DNA of 18,346 bases from CAYVBJ01 sp964517005 (lineage in GTDB: Bacteria; Bacteroidota; Rhodothermia; Balneolales; Balneolaceae): contig CAZFAJ010000058.1 in assembly GCA_964517005.1 (NCBI GenBank), positions 1 to 18,346 on the forward strand, given 5' to 3'. Below the pieces are notes generated by a model, which saw nothing but the letters and a program-made list of their open reading frames with translations, had not been told where the DNA came from and did no database searches. Of this stretch, positions 1-8,700 are shown piece by piece (positions within the stretch are counted from its first letter, which is position 1; each line of letters begins with the position of its first letter). Position numbers and translations under genes: made by a program.

Positions 1-185
1 GATACTGCGGCGTTCCTTTCCCTTCCACCTCATTTGATTCAAAAAATGGTACATTTGTTGCATTACCCAAAAAGCCAATCTGATTCCTTTTTAAGACTCT
101 CTTTACCTTCCCGAACTTCTTCGGCTCAATGCGGACAGCTTTCCGGTGTTGTATTGAGTAAGGTTATCAAGCCTTTTGAAACAAG
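1..185. other. Intergenic sequence at window edge
   Basis: No convincing gene is seen here. It lies just downstream of the AraC-type regulator. A short plus-strand open frame begins at 34 but runs into the regulator on the other strand and has no recognisable domain or start signal. No clear terminator hairpin with a T-tract is visible for the regulator. A gene whose end lies off the left edge cannot be excluded. Confidence 0.5.
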
Positions 186-1289
186 TTACAGGGCCACTTT
201 TGAAGCCTTCACCCCGTACTTTTCCTGAAAGCATTTTGAAAAGTACGAGGGGCTACTGTATCCAATTTCCAGTGCAATTTCGGAAAGGTTGTATCTGTTC
301 TCTTTGATCAGTGAAAGAGCCCTGTTGAGGCGTATATCGCGGATAAATATGACAGGGGAACGACCGGTAACGGCTATGACTTTCCTGTAGAGCTGCGAAC
401 GGCTAATGCCAATGTCGCGGCAGAGTTTTTCAACGTTAAACGCATGATTGGAGAGATTTTTCTCAGTGATCTCAAACAGTTTTTCAAGAAACTCTTCTTC
501 TGCCAAACGTATCGCTTTTAACGCGGAAGTGCTCTTTGGCTTCTCTTCTATGCCTGTCAATTTTCTTACCATATTTGATGCAACAATCTTACCGTCGCCG
601 GCGATTAAACTAAGACGCCGTGCAAGGCGAATTGTTTTATCAAATAGTTGATTACTCATCGTTACCGGCTGGCCGCCGCCGACTCCCATTTTGAATGAGA
701 AATTACAGGATAGATCACCCGTACTCTCCATCCGTTTTAATAACTCCTTTTGAATTTCAATAGCACAATCCATCGCTTCTTCAGCTTGAGTAAACACGCA
801 CAGCATACCATCATAATCACTGTTTTTAACTTCTCGTCCTTCATAAGATGGAAGAATTTGCCGAATCAGTTTCTTGGGCTTGTCAGGAATAACTAAATGC
901 TTTAAATCACCCGGATCGACAGCCTTCGTAATTCCAAAAATATCAATGGCAAGTACGAAGCGGCTGGCTTTATCTAATTCGCCGTCTTTCCCTACTACAA
1001 TTCCTTCATCGAGCTGGTTGGATTCACCCATGAACAACTTATAAAAGCCACTTTCAACCTTAACAATATTACAGGCGATATTCCCATGGGCTTCCTGATG
1101 AACTTTTTCACAGGATTCTTCATCAGGCGCTTCGACCAGACAGAATATTGTTCCGGCCTCCTGGTTCACCCAAAATTGAATATACCTGACTCCGTATTTA
1201 TCCTGTACGGATTTATCTGCCATATGGCCCTGTTTAACCGCATCGATGTCAATGTCGGAAATGATATGATAATCCATGAATAAAGGCAT
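186..1289 (-). CDS. AraC-family regulator with N-terminal DUF4242 and cyclase-like domain
   Basis: A 367-residue, three-part protein. Residues 1-85 match DUF4242, the family that includes a Streptomyces nickel-binding protein: FMDYH at the start, then KYGVRYIQFWV, FCLVEAPDEESC and VHQEAHG. Residues about 110-245 resemble a class III nucleotidyl cyclase domain: AIDIFGIT (Asp116 at the first metal position), SDYDG (Asp160 at the second), then MGVGGGQPV and a helix ending IRLARRL. The Asn normally in the V-N-L-A-A-R motif is Arg here, so catalysis is doubtful and a ligand-sensing role is more likely. Residues about 265-367 are an AraC DNA-binding domain with two helix-turn-helix units (about 284-305 and 334-355, ending GYSSPSYFSKCFQEKYG). 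It is probably a cytoplasmic transcription factor; the ligand, which may be a metal, and the target are unknown. The ATG at 1289 fits the usual DUF4242 N-terminus. Confidence 0.88.
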   Translation of the reverse strand: MPLFMDYHIISDIDIDAVKQGHMADKSVQDKYGVRYIQFWVNQEAGTIFCLVEAPDEESCEKVHQEAHGNIACNIVKVESGFYKLFMGESNQLDEGIVVGKDGELDKASRFVLAIDIFGITKAVDPGDLKHLVIPDKPKKLIRQILPSYEGREVKNSDYDGMLCVFTQAEEAMDCAIEIQKELLKRMESTGDLSCNFSFKMGVGGGQPVTMSNQLFDKTIRLARRLSLIAGDGKIVASNMVRKLTGIEEKPKSTSALKAIRLAEEEFLEKLFEITEKNLSNHAFNVEKLCRDIGISRSQLYRKVIAVTGRSPVIFIRDIRLNRALSLIKENRYNLSEIALEIGYSSPSYFSKCFQEKYGVKASKVAL

Positions 1290-1598
1290 ATTAGCAGTTG
1301 TCAGGAAAGTTCAGATATTGTGATACTAAAAAACATACATTTTAAATTCTTATTTATTAGCTAATTATACAGAGTGTAAATATTTTCAATTACTATTGTT
1401 TGATAAAACAATTTGGAAACCCCTCTTTCTCATGGCTTAAAACCATTATAGAGCTCCTATTTATAAAGCGATATTTTTAACTGATAACTGTCAAAAAATA
1501 TTTCCAGCGCAGACAGGCCTCTGAACGTGATTTCCCAAATCGTCTTATTCTACCTGGTAATTAATGATTTGGCGACAAAAGGAACCGAATGAATGAAT
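1290..1598. other. AT-rich intergenic region with a small palindrome
   Basis: This 309-base stretch lies between the start of the AraC-type gene and the end of the DUF4199 gene, and no gene is visible. It should contain the promoter of the regulator. The only structure seen is an inverted repeat at 1395-1412 (7-base arms ATTGTTT / AAACAAT around GATA), about 105 bases upstream of the regulator start. It could be an operator, perhaps for autoregulation, but chance is possible in sequence this AT-rich. No TAnnTTTG-type Bacteroidetes promoter was found. Confidence 0.5.
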
Positions 1599-2075
1599 TC
1601 AAGATTTTCTTGTAAATATAGCAACTACAGCCGAAGTTAATACCCCCATCAGCGGAGCACCGATCAATCCCTGCATCATGTAGATTTGTGTATTAAAATA
1701 GTTTTCGGCTGCATCTCTTGTCATCATATCGTTTTGAGTTACGTATTCAATCATATTTGGAAAGAAATCGGGAGTGATCAAATTTAATGTAATGTATTGT
1801 GTGACTGGCACAAAGAGTGTAACCACGAGGGTAATTATCAGGCCTGAAAGAAACCCCTCTCTGTAATTCATTACACCGTTGTAATCGTTCTTCCTTTTGT
1901 CAAGCAACCCAAAAACATAAACTGCAATTGCAGGAATAGCTATAAAGTTGGTGTAAAGGGCGTGCTTGTCAATATGTTCACTATGCAGGCCTGCCAGGCG
2001 CTCCAGAAGCATCCAGCCCAGGCTCATAATCACAAAAATAACTCCCCATTTGATTTCAATTTTAAATTTTGCCAT
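1599..2075 (-). CDS. DUF4199 family integral membrane protein
   Basis: A 158-residue protein with four predicted membrane helices: roughly residues 9-24 (GVIFVIMSLGWMLL), 43-59 (IAIPAIAVYVFGLLD), 75-99 (EGFLSGLIITLVVTLFVP) and 135-153 (GLIGAPLMGVLTSAVVAIF). The layout, the FLDKRK-like cytoplasmic loop after helix 2, the YREGF motif entering helix 3 and the final short basic tail (TRKS) fit DUF4199, a family common in Bacteroidota and relatives with no established function. I start it at the ATG at 2075 (MAKFKIEIKWG) because GAGGG lies four bases upstream and the family begins close to helix 1. An in-frame ATG at 2114 would add 13 residues. It appears to be a stand-alone gene. Confidence 0.82.
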   Translation of the reverse strand: MAKFKIEIKWGVIFVIMSLGWMLLERLAGLHSEHIDKHALYTNFIAIPAIAVYVFGLLDKRKNDYNGVMNYREGFLSGLIITLVVTLFVPVTQYITLNLITPDFFPNMIEYVTQNDMMTRDAAENYFNTQIYMMQGLIGAPLMGVLTSAVVAIFTRKS

Positions 2076-2238
2076 AAATCCCTCAATTATCCAGGTTACG
2101 GTTTCAGTTTCCAAATCTTATCTGCTTCATCCAGGCAATGAGGCAGCGCCGCAGATCCATCCCATTCAAAATAACACTATACCGAAAGCCGGAGAAGACT
2201 CTGTAAAATTCAGAATTTGTACCGCAAATTTCAATTAC

Positions 2239-2958
2239 TCACTGTTTTTTAATATCGGTAATCAGGGGATAGTGATCTGAAGATTTCAGAACTTCTTTAT
2301 CGGTAAGAAGATCTTCAAGTTTCAGAATCAATCCTTCTGCATCCAGAGATTGATCAACTAAAACGTAGTCCAGCCTTCCGGGCGCAAAGGGATTTTTTTT
2401 CAACGTACGCCAGGTATATGCCGCGCGATCAGAATGCTGAAGCATGTCCAGAACTTTTAATGGAGGGTATTTGGTATTACGCAGAATTTCAAGCGGTTTA
2501 ATCGATCCCACCAAATTAAAATCACCACTAATAACTACCGGCAATTCCTGTTTCAGTTGCAGATTTTGAATTCTTTCAGATAATAAACTTGCTTCCAAAA
2601 TTCTCATTGTATCTTCCCAGGAACCATCATGGCCGCAACAGGTAAGTCCAACCAGTACGAAAAGAATCTCCCGTTTGCCTGCTTTCAAAAGTACCCCTGA
2701 ACTTGAGATACCATTGGATCTGTTTTCATCCATCCATTGCAAGCCTACCGGCTGTTTATTAATCAAATCTCTGATGTTATCGGATGGGTATTCAATTTCG
2801 GATAGCGATCTTAAATATTTATGTGGCTCCCTGGTTGCAATAACCGTTTTTCTATACCCGTTTTCACTCATTGAAATATGCCAGCCGGGCGGAAAAAGAT
2901 GTTTTTGCAGATCATCCAGTTGTATATCTTCATATACCTCTTCCAGCATTACAATATC
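2239..2958 (-). CDS. Endonuclease/exonuclease/phosphatase-fold protein, C-terminal part (cut by gap)
   Basis: The readable part runs from the N gap to a stop at 2239 and encodes the last ~239 residues. In frame from the gap it reads DIVMLEEV, the PDIV-LQEV motif of the EEP (DNase I-like) superfamily that carries the metal-binding Glu. Counting from the Met at 2949, later motifs are GHDGSWED (107-113), VVISGDFNL (138-146, Asp143/Asn145), GRLDYVLVD (191-199) and SSDHYPLITDI (223-233, the Asp-His pair). The catalytic set after the gap is complete. The true start is inside or beyond the gap, so the Met at 2949 is internal. The upstream fragment at 3059-3506, on the same strand, carries a signal peptide and is probably the front of this gene. 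That would make it a secreted or periplasmic nuclease or phosphodiesterase. The substrate cannot be told from sequence. Confidence 0.85.
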   Translation of the reverse strand, partial: DIVMLEEVYEDIQLDDLQKHLFPPGWHISMSENGYRKTVIATREPHKYLRSLSEIEYPSDNIRDLINKQPVGLQWMDENRSNGISSSGVLLKAGKREILFVLVGLTCCGHDGSWEDTMRILEASLLSERIQNLQLKQELPVVISGDFNLVGSIKPLEILRNTKYPPLKVLDMLQHSDRAAYTWRTLKKNPFAPGRLDYVLVDQSLDAEGLILKLEDLLTDKEVLKSSDHYPLITDIKKQ

Positions 2959-3058
2959 NNNNNNNNNNNNNNNNNNNNNNNNNNNNNNNNNNNNNNNNNN
3001 NNNNNNNNNNNNNNNNNNNNNNNNNNNNNNNNNNNNNNNNNNNNNNNNNNNNNNNNNN
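2959..3058. other. Assembly gap (100 N)
   Basis: Exactly 100 undetermined bases, the customary placeholder for a scaffold gap of unknown size. It interrupts a minus-strand coding region. The reading frames on its two sides differ, which means nothing if the length is arbitrary. Confidence 0.98.
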
Positions 3059-3506
3059 TAATTCTGAATTCAAATTGCTTTGACTGATGACTTGGAAGCA
3101 CCGCCAGGCTGAGTTCATTTGGAGGTGCAAGAATTTCCCGATCGTACTTGTGATATCCGATTCCGGCACCAAAACCGGTATGTACGTAGGTTTTGGTCTG
3201 CAGATTATCTTGCCGCGAAAATATAAGATTCAGTGTGTCATAGCTCGAGATAAACAGAAGAGAGAGCCTGCCGTTAAACGACTGGATGCTTATCGAATCT
3301 GCAAGTTGCAAATATCCGTACAGATACTTTTCATCGTCCGTTAATTTTATTTTTCTTACAAACGAATCTGATTCAGCCACGGTTGCAATATTTTTCCAGT
3401 CAGAAAAATTACCGTCCAAAATAATCTGTGCATCTGCGACCAGAGGGATGCTAACTAAAAAAACAAAAATTACCGCATGTAAGTAGCTGATGATATGAGG
3501 TATCAA
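3059..3506 (-). CDS. Secreted protein N-terminus with CBM9/DOMON-like domain (cut by gap)
   Basis: From the ATG at 3506, about 149 residues are readable before the gap. Residues 1-26 form a Sec signal peptide (hydrophobic AVIFVFLVSIPL, cleavage after ADA). The mature protein opens with IILDGNFSDWKNI, the DG-x-x-x-DW signature that starts carbohydrate-binding family 9-like (DOMON-type) beta-sandwich domains, followed by DDEKYLYGYLQLAD, the usual second strand pair. It has no stop before the gap. Because the other side of the gap carries the C-terminal part of an EEP-fold protein on the same strand, and secreted EEP proteins with an N-terminal domain of this kind are, to my recollection, found in related phyla, I infer one gene of at least 420 residues. 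Two separate genes remain possible. Confidence 0.72.
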
Positions 3507-3520
3507 AATTGTAAACAGAA

Positions 3521-3672
3521 TTTAAAGGCTCAAAAGAAATCTACGAAATTTCAATATCGCATTAAATAATTAATTTCGCCGTTAGTTAGTTCTCATTCAA
3601 TTTTAAGTAAGCGAAAAGAAGAAATTTGCTCATTTCCGAAAAGAGAAGGTTTTTTAAATTTGAGCCTTTAAA
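3521..3672. repeat. 14-base perfect inverted repeat flanking 124 bases
   Basis: TTTAAAGGCTCAAA at 3521-3534 is exactly repeated in inverse orientation (TTTGAGCCTTTAAA) at 3659-3672. The pair encloses 124 AT-rich non-coding bases between the secreted EEP-type gene start and the S41 protease stop. The match ends abruptly at 14 bases on both sides. It could be a miniature inverted-repeat element remnant, or the base of a long stem. No clear target duplication or T-tract is seen. Confidence 0.7.
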
Positions 3673-3684
3673 AAATAGCCGGTT

Positions 3685-5190
3685 TTAAAAATCCATCTCT
3701 TTCATATCCACAGGCAGGAGATACATCTCTTTACCAAACTGTTTTAAATCTCTGCTATCTTTAAATATTTCAAATTCCGGGTAACGCAGAGAGTTGGCTG
3801 CATTTGTTTTTGCAACAGGTTCTCCGCTGATTACATCCAGTGCCCTGGACAACAGCGGTTCGTTCTCATTCCCCAAAGCGGGCAGATTACCGTTATCCGT
3901 TAAAAAGGTGATCTCATTCTCAGCAAAATCAGGAGTAAACCCATCCGGATAATCCTGTCCAAGGGAGTTGACAATTTTTAATACAATTGGCTGAATGGCT
4001 GTCTTATGTTCCGGATTTGCATTTTCATCGTTCGTAAAGGGCGATGGTGAATCAAAGAGGGTTATGGATCCCTCATCTTTCCCGACGGTTTGCCTGCCGA
4101 TGAGTATAACTTCCATGAACGGATCGATACCATTGATCATGGTTTCACTGGCTGACGCTGTACCGAACCCGGTGAGTACAAATACACGATTCAGCGATAA
4201 TTTATTGATCGGCACGTCCGATTCCCTTTCTCCCTCGCTATTAAAAACAGGCAATTCATCCATAAAATCTATGGCCTGATTTTGGGATGAGCGTTTTGAA
4301 TTAAATGTAAATTCAGCGAACAGCTCAGAGCTCCCAAGGCCCGATATCATCGTGGAGAGCGCCGTACTGGTAACGAGGGCTCCGCCGCCGTTGTACCTCA
4401 CATCTACGACCAGCTCGTCAATATTTTCAGACCGGAATGTTCCAAAAATATCATTCAGATCCGTATGAGAGTTTGTCCGGTACGAGTTATAGACAAGGTA
4501 TCCCACCCTGGAAGTCCCTGTCTCGATAATTTTGGATAAAAAAATTGGATCTTCCTGCAAAACAACGGCGTCTACCTGAATGGTTTCTCCTGTTTCAGAA
4601 AGTTCGCCATTGCTAAATTCAGCCATGATGAGTTCATAACTGTCACCGCTTAGCACCTCTCTGAAATTATTGACAGTGAGCCGGGTACCGTTGATTCCTG
4701 TAAACACATCCCCGCGGATCAATCCGGCTGCATCAGCGGGCGAATCAGGCAATACAAATTGTACATATCCAAAAACATCACCCTGGTTGTTCTGTTGCAC
4801 AAGGCCAAAATTGAAACCAAAATCTCTTGAAATACCCTGCCGGCCTTGCTGGAACACTTCAAAATCTTCGATAAAAAATGAAAAATCATCCTCCCCTAAG
4901 CCAGTAAAATTTGCTTCACTAAACAGCAAGTCGTTAAAGAGTGCTCTTGAACTGCTGAATCCCATCAGGTAATCCTGGAACGCCTGTTCATCTCCAAAAA
5001 AAGCTTTACTATCAGCCAGTTCCGGAACATCTTCCTGCCAGAAATACCAGAAATTCATTGCATCCCATATAAATTGTCTTTCAGATGAAGCCTCTTCAAT
5101 TGAGGTATCAGGCCCTGCTGAGTCACTGCAGCCCCAAAAAGTAAGGGTGGTTAAAAGAACGGCTGAAAAAAAGAGAATCTTTTTCATCAT
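3685..5190 (-). CDS. S41 family C-terminal-processing peptidase, lipoprotein
   Basis: 501 residues. A lipoprotein signal peptide ends in FWG-Cys21, so the mature enzyme is probably membrane-anchored on the periplasmic or outer side. Residues 35-110 are an N-terminal helical region, residues about 122-210 a PDZ domain (VLPDSPADAAGLIRGDVFTGING), and residues about 225-410 the S41 protease core. Core motifs are DVRYNGGG (263-270), TGFGTASASET (340-350) and VGKDEGS (369-375). The Ser-Lys dyad is Ser346 and Lys371, and the 25-residue spacing matches that in Prc and plant CtpA as I recall them. Length and order fit lipoprotein S41 peptidases common in Bacteroidota and relatives. It is transcribed away from the small lipoprotein gene at 5265, with 74 bases between the starts. 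The physiological substrate is unknown. Confidence 0.92.
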   Translation of the reverse strand: MMKKILFFSAVLLTTLTFWGCSDSAGPDTSIEEASSERQFIWDAMNFWYFWQEDVPELADSKAFFGDEQAFQDYLMGFSSSRALFNDLLFSEANFTGLGEDDFSFFIEDFEVFQQGRQGISRDFGFNFGLVQQNNQGDVFGYVQFVLPDSPADAAGLIRGDVFTGINGTRLTVNNFREVLSGDSYELIMAEFSNGELSETGETIQVDAVVLQEDPIFLSKIIETGTSRVGYLVYNSYRTNSHTDLNDIFGTFRSENIDELVVDVRYNGGGALVTSTALSTMISGLGSSELFAEFTFNSKRSSQNQAIDFMDELPVFNSEGERESDVPINKLSLNRVFVLTGFGTASASETMINGIDPFMEVILIGRQTVGKDEGSITLFDSPSPFTNDENANPEHKTAIQPIVLKIVNSLGQDYPDGFTPDFAENEITFLTDNGNLPALGNENEPLLSRALDVISGEPVAKTNAANSLRYPEFEIFKDSRDLKQFGKEMYLLPVDMKEMDF

Positions 5191-5264
5191 AATACTTATT
5201 CGCTAATATTATATGTTATCAATACATTGGATTAAAGATCAGGTTTCGGTAATAACAAAAACAT

Positions 5265-5693
5265 ATGAAAACATCATTTATTATTCTTGTCTCGTTTATA
5301 ACATTTTTATCCGGTTGCATGCAATCAAAAAAAACATCATACAACAATAATATCGAGATAGTAAAAGCCGCTTTTGAAGATTGGAATGAGATATCACCAG
5401 CAGAATCGGACGTGATGGAGCAGGGAACGGATCTTGAGATCATCGTGCAGAACTGGCCTGAAGATGCCGTGCCGGAGCATATCATATTTCGCAACAGGAA
5501 ATCTTTCGCTGCTGAAATTACAGATACGACCGATGCGGGCGTAAAAATTGAAGCCCGCATTATTCGCAGGTCGGCAGTGATGTCTGGGCGATCTGAATCT
5601 GTTCAACTATCCGACCGTCTGGTCTACACCGGGTCCGATGGTGAACCTGGATTTATTGAGATTGAGGAGTGGAAACTAAGAGAGGAAGACTAA
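5265..5693 (+). CDS. Small putative lipoprotein of unknown function
   Basis: 142 residues. The N-terminus has Lys2, a hydrophobic stretch (SFIILVSFITF) and the lipobox LSG-Cys18, so it is very likely lipidated. The remainder is acidic, predicted mainly beta-strand (IEARIIRR, LEIIVQNW, FIEIEEWKL), with no cysteines and no catalytic motif I recognise. The ATG at 5265 gives a correct-length signal peptide. It is divergent from the S41 protease and ends 61 bases before a strong hairpin terminator, so it is probably monocistronic. I do not recognise the family. Confidence 0.75.
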   Translation: MKTSFIILVSFITFLSGCMQSKKTSYNNNIEIVKAAFEDWNEISPAESDVMEQGTDLEIIVQNWPEDAVPEHIIFRNRKSFAAEITDTTDAGVKIEARIIRRSAVMSGRSESVQLSDRLVYTGSDGEPGFIEIEEWKLREED

Positions 5694-5750
5694 AAGGTAT
5701 TTCAGCTGACTGGTTTACTTTGTTCAAAAAAATGTTTCTGCTTTAAAAAA

Positions 5751-5774
5751 AAAGCACCCGAAACGGGTGTTTTT
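5751..5774. terminator. Bidirectional intrinsic terminator
   Basis: A 6-base GC-rich stem CACCCG (5755-5760) / CGGGTG (5764-5769) with loop AAA. The stem is extended by pairing of the flanking A-tract (from 5745) with the T-tract (5770-5774). On the plus strand it ends the small lipoprotein gene. On the minus strand nine Ts follow the hairpin, ending transcription of the 1544-residue gene that stops at 5797. Confidence 0.9.
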
Positions 5775-5796
5775 AAATTTAACAAATTCGAAATAG

Positions 5797-8700
5797 CTAT
5801 TTAATTAACATCATCTTTTTAGACTGAACGAAATTCCCGGCTTCAATTCTGTAAAGATATAATCCACTTGAAAATCTTCCGGCATCAAAACTAACTGTAT
5901 GAACCCCTGCACTTTGCTGTTCATTGTTAACAAGTGTGGCTACTTGCCGGCCCAAGACATCAAATACCGTAAGTCTGACACTCGCCGATTGTGGCAGTGC
6001 ATATTGTATCTGTGTTGTGGGGTTGAACGGATTTGGAAAGTTTTGCTCAAGGCTAAATTTTTCAGGCAAAGAGCTGAACAATTCATCATTTGATGTAGCA
6101 ACATCATCTTCTTTCTCGGAAAGGTTTTGAATTCGCTGGTCCAGATTTCTGGGAGTATCAGCGTCAGTAAAGGGGCCTTCGGAAAGTAAATATTCGGCAA
6201 GTGCATCTTGCTCTGAACCTTTACTTGCAAATGTTGCATTCCCATCGCCAAGACTCAAATTGTCAATAAGTGCAATTGAAGGAGCCGCAGTGTTTTCATC
6301 TTTAAACATAGTATAGTCATCACCACCTATATTCACGAGAAAATTTAGCGTTACCATTTTAAATGTTCTGGAAGGATCTCCGATAACCTGACCGTTTTCA
6401 GCAAACAGGTCCTGAACAATACTGTTTTCATCAACAATTGCTGCAGTTTGAACACGCTCAAAAGGAGGCAGAGTTGGATCAAAACTAAATTCGATACCGG
6501 CAATTTGTGGAAATCGTCCACTGATGTTTTCTACTCTTGAGACTCCATTTTCAAGTGCTGCCAGCAAAGAGTCGGCCCTGATCGTGATTATGGTCAGTCC
6601 GTTGTTAAACCTGAGTGTGTTTTCAATATCCAATTGAGACACTTCGCCTTCATTGCGAATTCCCGGAATTGCAAGAGGGGGCAACCGTTCGCCGGTTTCA
6701 CTGTCAACAGACCCAATTGGTGCCCTGATTCCACCACCATTTTTAAATGAAGCTGCGACCTCACTGTCAAACTGCCTTGCTACAAATAAATTTGCATCTG
6801 CTGTCAAATTGCCCATATTGGTCTCTTCCGTTCTTACATCCTCACGAATACCATTTATAAATACCTCCGTAATACCGAACGTATTTGACAACTTTTCTTC
6901 GAGCAGAACTGCTATCGCCTCTGCCAGGACATCTACTTCACTATTAATGACATCCCCTACATTTGCAGCACCTGTGATATCCAAAACTCCCTGATCATCA
7001 GTGGCAAATGCTCCGTTTTCGGCACTATTCAGGCTTTCCGTTATGATTTTGCCCTGTTCGTCAAATTCGACAGCTAACCTGCCGAGATACCGGTATTGAC
7101 TATCCGAGCTGATTATCAATATATCATCTCCATTAACGTCAGATTTAAGCAGCGGATAATCATCTTCAGCTGCGTCGCCGGTTCGAAGCCTGTCGTCAGA
7201 ATCGGCCAGTAACCTGTCAGATCCTCCCGCGATAATGATATCAACATCGGATAGAAGTGCCGATAATTGCTCTTCATTAGAGAATTCCTGGAGGTGAGAA
7301 ACAAGGATGATTTTATTTACTCCTGCTGAGCTAAGGTTATCAACTTCAGCCTGTACAATATTGGCAAGTGCATTGAGATCTAAAGGATCAGCAGGTGAAA
7401 TGATAATACCTGCATCTGGAAATGAAATAGACGCAAGTTCAGGTGTAGTTACACCGATTATACCAATTTTTTCTCCGTTTAATTCAGTTACTACACTTGG
7501 TGCGATTGAATTAGCTTGAGGTGAATTACCACCTTCAACGGCAAGTGATGAAAGGTCGGAAGATCCTTCAAAATCAAGGTTCACTGAAAGATATGGGAAA
7601 AGAGTTCCCGGGTAGTCGCCATCCGGTTCAAGAATACTTTCAACCCTGTCGGACCCTTCGTCAAATTCATGGTTGCCGAGAGCTGAGGCATTAAAGCCAA
7701 TGGCATTCATGAATGCAATGTCTGCTCTGCCTGGACCGGCATCGCCAAGCAGAGGCTCGAGGGAATCATCACCACCGGCACTAAAAACAGGTCCGGGAAT
7801 GTAGTTATCACCTGAACTCAACAGCAGGGTCTGACCTGGATATTCAGCTCTGAAGTACTCAACCAATGCTGAGAATCTTGCTGCATCACCTACGTCACTT
7901 CTGTCAGCAGTCCCAACTGCTTCAATTCCTGCTTCAAGATCGGAAGCATGCAATAGCTGAAGCTTGAAATTTGCCCGGATATCTTTTTCATTTATTGCAA
8001 CCAGTTGAGGGGTTCCGTTAAATTCACTCAATATTCCTACAAAATCAAATGGAGTGGTTGGAATGCTATTTCCAATGATTGCAGTTTCGTTCGGAAACGT
8101 GCTTAGTTTAACGGCTCCGGTAGCTTCGGACGCATCGGTCAGGTCATAGTTTTTGCTTTCCTGGAATTCGGTATCACCAGCAGCATCAATGGTGATGTCC
8201 TTTATAAGAAGCAGTTTGCTCTCAAAACTATCCAGATCGGAAGCAATTTCTTGTAAGGTGACAGCTTCGGGTTCCGGAAGCAGCACATCTCTGTCAATTA
8301 CTTTAAAACCACTGACAGATGCCAATTCGAATAAACCATTAAACACAGAAATTTCACCGCTGATTCGAAGCAGATCACCCTGCTTGATTTCACCGTTATT
8401 GATGGCAACAGCGAACCCGGACCCGTCAAAATCAAAAGCTGCCAGTGCCCCGGTTCCATCCTGTATCCGGATAATTTGATTTTCGGAAGGGGGCAGATCG
8501 CTGTTTACTCTTGTTACAATTCCTTCTACTGTTACTTCATCTCCGTCAGAAAGGGTTTTTGCTATATCAATTGGAGTTGTAACTGAATAGGTCGAAACAG
8601 AGCCGCTCACTTCATTGGCAACCATGATAAGAGAACCACCGGTTGGGCTTTCTGAAGCGGGGATAAACTTAATATCCTCAGGACCCAAATCTCCGACATC

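Noticed and set aside
34..228. Short plus-strand frame at the left edge
   Set aside because: It overlaps the end of the AraC-type gene on the other strand, and has no domain and no start signal.
2214..2230. Small hairpin AATTTG / CAAATT after the EEP-type gene
   Set aside because: Six AT-rich pairs and no T-tract in the gene's direction; too weak to call a terminator.
2949..3061. Open frames running through the N gap
   Set aside because: Their continuity depends on an arbitrary 100-base placeholder, so they carry no evidence of a real protein.
5219..5606. Minus-strand frames of 113 and 70 codons opposite the small lipoprotein
   Set aside because: They are shadows of a coding frame that has a proper lipoprotein signal and terminator; their translations show no domain.
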